A stretch of 64,000 nt of DNA, from contig JAREIK010001716.1 in assembly GCA_029783825.1 (NCBI GenBank), positions 550,102 to 614,101 of the forward strand. Reading direction: 5' to 3'. Origin of the DNA: Sapria himalayana. Its lineage: Eukaryota; Streptophyta; Magnoliopsida; Malpighiales; Rafflesiaceae. Made by a program: the position numbers and the translations under genes. Positions 58,376 to 64,000 of this stretch are shown here, one piece after another; position 1 is the first letter of the stretch, and each line of letters begins with the position of its first letter. A model generated the notes under the pieces. That model made no database searches, was not told the DNA's origin, and saw only the letters and a list, made by a program, of their open reading frames with translations.

Positions 58376-58835
58376 TTCATTATTTATTTAGACAGGCCAA
58401 TTCCTTTAATCTTGTTATCTAAGTAGTGGACATGAAAAAAAGATCAAATGATGACTTATCATTGGTCCAATAAATAATAGCATTTACTCAAATGGATTTA
58501 ATATTATTATTATTAGCTAAGTGTAAATAATCATTTAATTTAAAATGGCAATTTCTTAAATGACTCATTCAAATGGAGAAGTGATTTATTTAAATAATCT
58601 ACAAAATTACCCAATTGAGGTATGTGCTGAGTGTACCTACAAGCCAATTAGTCTGGTATGAGAAATGTACTAAGACCAACAAGCTAATTGACTTTCATAA
58701 TTTTCAAATCAATAATGGAGACCATAGGATTCATTCTAAATGAATTTCCTAACTCACATAGATATTTAAAATAGAGGGTTTTTATTTTAAAATATGTGAT
58801 TTTGTGAAACTAATTTTTACCTTATGGTTCCAACA
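58376..58835. other. AT-rich spacer, nothing recognised
   Basis: This should hold the start and 5' LTR of the Copia copy, but no PBS or LTR end was found. Confidence 0.35.
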
Positions 58836-58839
58836 CATA

Positions 58840-59140
58840 ACAATGCCATTTTCGTATATATATTATTTTCAAGTCATATATATTACCAAGCCACACACAC
58901 ACATATCACCAAGCCTTATATGTATTATTTTTATTCCACATATACATATGCTACATATATATGCATCATTTTTAATGTCACAAATATATATTACCAAGCC
59001 ACATATACACATACCACATATATATCATTTTCATACCACAAATATATACCATACATACAAACATCCATCCATCCATCCATACAAATATTATATATATATA
59101 TATATATCATTTTCATGACACAAATGCATGATGACTAAGC
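58840..59140. repeat. Imperfect CATATATATTACCAAGCCACA-type minisatellite
   Basis: Blocks with ATATATTACCAAGCCACA and ATATCATTTTCAT.CCACA alternate (for example near 58875, 58985, 59020). (CATC)4 at about 59062-59080 and (AT)n at about 59087-59107 are included. The two overlapping 104-codon frames here come from the repeats. Confidence 0.7.
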
Positions 59141-59482
59141 ATCACATATATAGAAATGTTGAACACCCAGATTGTTTTGGTTTTAGTACACTTACAATCT
59201 AAGACTTTTCAAAAATTAGGTTAGTACTGAAAACTGAGTACAATCTGCCAAGTTTATCATCATAATGGTTAGGAGTAGTGCCCAAAATAAATCAACATGG
59301 GATCTATTCCATATTTAGATACTTTCCATGTACTCCACCAATGTCTACTTCTGCCACTTTGAACTCTACTATTTTTTACTTCGCCACCTTGAACTCCATT
59401 GTATGTATAATTTGGCTCAAACCCACCATATAAATCCCCATTGTTTTCCACATTTACTACCATAGTTAATATCCTTTGTTTT
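59141..59482. other. Short stretch with partial direct repeat
   Basis: CGCCACCTTGAACTCCATTGTA and TGCCACTTTGAACTCTACTATT repeat near 59352 and 59381. A 64-codon minus-strand frame spans this. Unrecognised. Confidence 0.4.
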
Positions 59483-59915
59483 AGTCACCACCTTCAGCAC
59501 TAGTAGTGAGTCGCAATAACTTTCACAAGTGATGTTGTCAACGATAGTCACCACCTCTGATACTGTTGTTTGCCGTGACAACCTCTACATGTTGCATCTC
59601 TGGCAATAATCAACATCTTTGGCAATACCATTTTCTGCGGCCACCTCCAAGGTGTTATGGCCAACAATAGTCACCATCTCCATCAATATTATTTTCCACG
59701 ACAACCTCCATAGGTGGTGTCATCAAAAACAATCATCATCTCTAACATTGTCATTCATCATGACAACCACTACAAATGACATCGCTAGAAACAATCATCA
59801 TCTCTTGCAATATCATTTGCCACAACAACCTTATAGGTGGTATCATTGGCAATAGTCATAACCTCTAGCATTATAGTTTACCATGAAATTCTCCATGGGC
59901 ACCATCTTCGATGTT
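59483..59915 (+). repeat. 62-bp minisatellite, about seven copies
   Basis: The unit, roughly CAATAGTCACCATCTCTGGC then ATTgTTTGCCACGACAACCTC then ATAGGTGGTGTCATC, recurs with starts near 59483, 59547, 59608, 59670, 59732, 59794 and 59855 (spacing 61-64 bp). Copies differ by many substitutions. It is less AT-rich than its surroundings. The 78-codon frame within it (59619-59855) reflects the period, not a gene. Confidence 0.8.
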
Positions 59916-60331
59916 TTGTTCTTGAGTTTTATATAAGGAAAAAGATTACATTCCAAGCAAAAAAATTAAAATAAAAAAATTACAACCAATGAATAAAAAT
60001 AATCTTAACACATTACTAAAATTCATAAATAAACCATCATGGTGTTCAAGTGAGTAAACAAATGTTATAATGCTTCTATTTTAGTTGGGCGTTTTCAAAA
60101 AACTTAAAAAATGTACACATATTATCACTGACACATTCATCCCTCCTAAACCATTGTTGGAAATCAAGAATCAAAAAGTTAATAGGTTGATAATATTCAT
60201 GGGATAAGTTATTTTATTATTTCAAGTAGAGTTTATGTATTTAATGATACCTTGAGGTCACAAGAGATGGCAAGCTCTTCTTCCGTAAGCCCTTATTCTA
60301 GAATGCTCAAGGAAGACTACGATGCTACAAT

Positions 60332-61185
60332 GGTTAGTATCAAGGAAGCACGGACACGGCTCCCTACAGCCGTGTCCACGTGTCCGACACCTAGACACGT
60401 GGACACGGTACGGATACGGCGCGGATACGTGTCCGATACGCCATGTGGTGTATCATTGCATAATCCGTATCTGATATGCCACGTGGCGTATCAGATGGTT
60501 GGGTCGGTAGCCATATCCACGTCTATAGTGCCCGACGTCCGACGACGTCGGTGGCCAACGTTGGCCACTGGCAGGGAGCGGGCGCGATTTGAGGGAGAGG
60601 CTGGGGTGGCGCGATTTGAGGGGAGAGGCAGGGGTGGGCGTGTTTGAGGGGAGAGGCATGGGCGGGCATGTTTAAGGGGAGATGCAGGGGCGGGCGTGTT
60701 TGAGGGGAGAGGCAGGGGCGGGCATGTTTGAGGGGAGATGCAGGGGCGGGCGTGTTTGAGGGGAGAGGCAGGGGCGGGCGTGCTTGAGGGAAGAGGCAGG
60801 GGCATAAAATAAAATATTTTTATAAAATAAAATAAAAAATATATATTTTTATATAATATAATTATAAAATATTATTTTATAAAATAATATATATATAAAT
60901 ATTATTTTATAAAATAAAATAAAATATTTTTATTTTATAAAATAAATAATATATATTTATTATATATAATAAAATATTTTAATTTAATTTAATTTAATAA
61001 ATTTTATAAAATACCTAATATTTATAATTAATAATTTTTATTTTTATATTTATTTTTATTTTTTTATTATGCCGTATCCTAGTCGTATCCGTATCGTAGT
61101 TTTTTAGAATTTACCGTGTCCCCGTATCCTGCCGTGTCGTATCCCCATGTTCGTGTTCATGTCCGTGCTTCTTAGGTTAGTATCA
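60332..61185. mobile_element. Mutator-like non-autonomous element (about 832 bp) with 10-11 bp target duplication
   Basis: GGTTAGTATCA occurs at 60332-60342 and 61175-61185. Between them is a block whose ends are inverted: AGGAAGCACGGACA at the left and, reverse-complemented, AAGAAGCACGGACA at the right. The empty site is visible in the paralogous repeat at 55582-55592. A long direct duplication with terminal inverted repeats suits Mutator-like elements, though 9 bp is more usual. Inside are palindromes (60370-60408, 60469-60496, TGGCCAACGTTGGCCA near 60551), a 28-bp GC-rich minisatellite and an AT-only stretch (60808-61070). No transposase is present. Confidence 0.7.
60588..60804. repeat. 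28-bp GC-rich minisatellite inside the MULE-like element
   Basis: Unit TTTGAGGGGAGAGGCAGGGG followed by CGGGCGTG (28 bp). About seven to eight copies with few differences. Because 28 is not a multiple of 3, the array stays open in several frames and yields proline-rich or glycine/arginine-rich reading frames on both strands (60252-60647 plus, 60453-60659 and 60491-60805 minus). These are not supported as genes. Confidence 0.9.
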
Positions 61186-61580
61186 TCCGGACTTTTATAC
61201 TCTTTTTAAATAATAAAATTTAAATCAAATAACTTATATTATGAAGCATTGCATATTTAATATGAATCAGTCCATTTTATTATCTAATAATTAAAGCAGA
61301 TTTTTAATTAAAGATTTTGATTTGTGCACACACACACACAAAATAAAATTAATATGAATTTGTTAATTTGATTTAATAATAAAATCAAATAATTCAATTA
61401 TAATCAAATTAATTATCCCAATTATATACATATATATATTTCAAATAAATAAAATCTTAAATGTCTCATTTGGCTTTTGATAAGATTATAGAAGAGACTC
61501 TAGCCTAACTTAGTGGTCATTAATATTATTGCCAAATAAAATAAAATAAAATAAAATGTTTTTTTATTATTTTCAAATCT

Positions 61581-61665
61581 CTATAAATAAATATTAGGAA
61601 ATCTAGAATTTTCATTCTAAATTTCTTCTGCTACCTCTCTCACCTCTCACCTCTCACCTTGTTTG
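61581..61665 (+). promoter_or_regulatory. Putative promoter TATA box and CT-rich leader of hAT copy B
   Basis: CTATAAATAA, then CTACCTCTCTCACCTCTCAC about 45 bp downstream. It has the same arrangement as copy A (16309-16380). Confidence 0.45.
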
Positions 61666-62518
61666 ATATAGCATTTTTTTTATTTTTTATTTAATTATTT
61701 ACTTTATGACTTCTAATTTATACTTACTCATATAAAATGCATGGTGGTATGACTGTGCAACTTGCCTCGATTTTAGATTTTAGAAATGGTGTAGAATTTA
61801 CAACAAAGAAATATGATATATTTTGTTTTTTTTATGAGTTTTAACTTTATTTAGTTACATAATTTATTTAAAAAATACAAATGTTTTAAAAACATCACAT
61901 AGTGAATTTATTGATAATAAATATGAAATGGATATAGATATAGATAATACTGAAGATGCTACCGAAATATCAAAGGCCAAAATAATGTTTTCTTTAATTA
62001 CCTCAATACAAACCCATTTCCACCTAAAAAAAAAAAACTATACGAGCATCAATAATATGGGCACATATTAAAATAATAAAAAATAACAATTATAGGGTAT
62101 CAAACAAGAATCAATACAATGTATATCTTACCAAAGATATGTAGGAGTTCATATGAGGCTGATCATCTAAAGTGACATACTAATCAATATACAAAAAAAT
62201 ATTATGCATTAAATCAAAGATAAACCCACCTTAGCGGTGGGGTCTTTCAAGCTAATCTAATTCAACTTTTTTGACCCTCTTCATATACCATAATTATTTT
62301 AAGAAGGAAGTTATGAACAAACTAATTATGATCATAAGTCATTTGATTAAATTTACAGAGGATCCTAAGCAGTCTATATTATACAGAATTACCTCTAGCC
62401 TACTTATCATAGGATTTCTAGCTCTACAAGTTAGAATGAGATTTTACATTATTATAAGTGATAAAAATAATTAATAATTAATAATTAATGATAATTAGTA
62501 GAGTGGTATACGTGATTA

Positions 62519-62519
62519 T

Positions 62520-62555
<36 letters not shown>
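62519..62555. repeat. (AC)n(AT)n microsatellite
   Basis: ACACACACACACACACACACAC passes into ATATATATATATATATAT within hAT copy B; it is absent at the matching place in copy A. Confidence 0.9.
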
Positions 62556-64000
62556 TAGGTATGATGATGCATCATTTGCTTGCCTCTCCACTCATTATGT
62601 AGAATCAAAATGAAAACTAAAAAAAATTATGATTTTATGAGATTCTCTAACCTCATGATGGTAGGATGAGTGTAAGACATGGATCTTTTAAAAATATGAA
62701 ATTCACAATAATATATTTAGTATTACTTTTGATAATACTTCTAATAATAGAATAGATATTATTATATTTATTGAGTATTTTATATTAGGTGCATGTATTA
62801 TATAATTAACCTAACAGTACAAACAAAAATGAAAATTGTTTCTCTTGAATTAGAAGAAATAAAAAATTTACTAAAATACCCTACGATGCATAGCAAAAAT
62901 AGAAATTTAGAAGTCTCTATTTGTAAATGGGCCTAAAAAATAAAAAAAAATTAAATAGATATGAGATACCATTAGAGTTATACTTACCTTATGTTGGAAT
63001 CATATGTTAGCTACCAATATGTAATATCTGACTTTTTCAATAGTCAGATACTACTGATGTTTTAGACTAAGATATAAAAATTTATTTTATGAAAAATTTG
63101 AAGATTTTCTATGAGATGATAAATATGTGTTCGTCTATGTATACTTCCACTACTTGCATTATACTTCCATCTCAATATCATGGCTATTGAGATGGAAATC
63201 AAGTATTGAAATACTAATTTTCCATTCCCAATATATATTACTTTCTTATTTGCATCGATCCTAGTACTATGATGAAAGGAGTAGAAGGTATTTTGACATA
63301 TATATCAACACACATAAACTAGCTGCACCAACATAAAGAGTTCATTCATAAAAAATTAACTAACTTATTTATATATTACGAAAATAGGTATGATAGTTAT
63401 AACTAGGTTTCAAGTATGGACATGGACAATGTATTTGGAGACTATGAATTCTCCATTAAATTAGCTAGGGGCAAATGATGGGGTGATCAATCAAATAAGA
63501 GCATGTTGCTTGATACTTAAAATTTGATTACTACTACATCTTATTATAAGATGATGATGATAAGAAGTTTTATATTTTGTTATGATAAAAATCATACAAA
63601 TTTATCTATCCCTTGTTATCTAAAAGGAAGAGTGATCTACTAACTCATCCAATGTATAGCATAATAATAGAGTCTTCTTTTTCTATGACAGTCAATATTA
63701 TTTTAGATATGAGATCGATATTATCACCCGATATCATAGACATTTGCATGCCTGAAAGACTAGAAAGAGTTGATGCTAGGCATTTAGGATAAGGTGCAAA
63801 AGATAATTGAGGATGATGATCTATATCTGCATTTGTACTATCATACCATAGATATTAGTTGATAATTCTTGATTCATATGATAGTGATACTATTCTAGTA
63901 CTTATTTATTTTTTTCCATTTTTTTATTTCTTTTAATTTATACACTTGATATATTAAATTACACTTATCATCATTTTTATTTTTGTTTTTTTATTTCATC

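Larger units (their letters stand above)
60154..61510. repeat. LTR-like repeat, copy 2, interrupted by a MULE-like insertion
   Basis: It starts TGTTGGAAATC and aligns with copy 1 (55408-55947) on both sides of the insertion at 60343-61174. It ends near GACTCTAGCC, next to hAT copy B. Without the insertion it would be about 525 bp. Confidence 0.6.
61525..63900 (+). mobile_element. hAT element, copy B (5'-truncated, dead)
   Basis: It aligns with hAT copy A from the promoter onward: CTATAAATAA at 61581-61590, a CACCTCTC-rich leader (61630-61660), CTGTGCAACTTGCCTCG at about 61755, and GTGGGGTCTTTCAAGC at about 62237. Transposase peptides: ITFDNTSNNRIDI (about 62720-62760), MCSSMYTSTTC (63125-63160), then the dimerisation block SDLLTHPMYSIIIESSFSMT and VNIILDMRSILSPDIIDICM (63630-63750). 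Parts of the core are deleted relative to copies A and C. The 5' terminal zone is missing; an LTR-like repeat ends there instead. Confidence 0.75.

Noticed and set aside
58804..59138. Two overlapping 104-codon plus-strand frames
   Set aside because: They lie in different frames of a CATATATATTACC-type repeat with AT and ATCC microsatellites; their Tyr/His/Ile-rich products are repeat artefacts.
60491..60805. Minus-strand 104-codon proline-rich open frame, and the plus-strand 131-codon frame at 60252-60647
   Set aside because: Both are produced by the 28-bp GC-rich minisatellite and cross the edge of a Mutator-like insertion; no domain or plausible start context supports a gene.
1..64000. CRISPR array, bacterial operons, prophage, Shine-Dalgarno sites
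   Set aside because: There are no regularly spaced near-identical repeats with unique spacers and no bacterial-type gene organisation. The sequence is plant nuclear repeat DNA.
1..64000. tRNA, rRNA or snRNA genes
   Set aside because: No cloverleaf-compatible sequence with A and B box motifs or rRNA-like block was recognised by eye; a covariance-model search would be needed to exclude them fully.

Overview
The window is intergenic DNA of a flowering-plant nuclear genome, built almost entirely from old, decayed transposable elements. It is very AT-rich. No intact host gene, RNA gene, CRISPR array or bacterial-type signal was found. The plant assignment rests on the recognisable families: Ty3/Gypsy of the Tekay/Del and Tat/Athila types, Ty1/Copia, L1-like LINEs with an ORF1 of the DUF4283/zinc-knuckle kind, and hAT transposases. 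A large monocot genome would fit, but the species cannot be fixed from this sequence. Many in-frame stops sit where CAG, CAA, CGA or TGG would be expected, which is the footprint of C-to-T decay in methylated repeats. All coding calls are therefore pseudogenes read by domain motif across stops and frameshifts.

Region 1 (about 270-10178) is a Tekay/Del-like Ty3/Gypsy element on the minus strand: 5' LTR 8540-10178, primer-binding site, gag, protease, RT, RNase H, integrase and the linker towards the chromodomain. The 3' LTR lies outside the window. Three later insertions can be delimited to the base: a 2962-bp solo LTR (2367-5328), a 517-bp solo LTR with perfect target duplication (5596-6112), and a 176-bp hAT-type MITE with 8-bp target duplication (1810-1985).

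Region 2 (10.8-19.5 kb) holds a solo-like Tat-type LTR (10846-13375), an inverted fragment of the same LTR, a minus-strand Copia RT/RNase H relic, and a full-length-like hAT element A (15696-19456).

Region 3 (20-36 kb) holds a minus-strand LINE ORF2 (endonuclease, RT, zf-RVT). Next comes a Tat-type element lacking recognisable pol but carrying other coding-like stretches (25914-33876), then a LINE ORF1 fragment (33877-35640).

Region 4 (36.2-42.7 kb) is a second Tat-type element with degenerate protease, RT, RNase H and integrase on the plus strand. A putative Copia LTR/PBS junction follows near 43.15 kb. After it come another Tat integrase tail (44.6-45.03 kb), an unrecognised protein-like stretch (45.5-46.0 kb) and an unrecognised tandemly duplicated coding-like module (47.9-49.0 kb).

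Region 5 (49-64 kb) has hAT copy C (minus) and hAT copy B (plus), AT-rich simple sequence, and a Copia gag relic. It also has a pair of LTR-like repeats, one of which carries an 832-bp Mutator-like insertion with a GC-rich minisatellite, and a separate 62-bp minisatellite. The elements record layers of insertion and decay; they do not form a functional pathway.
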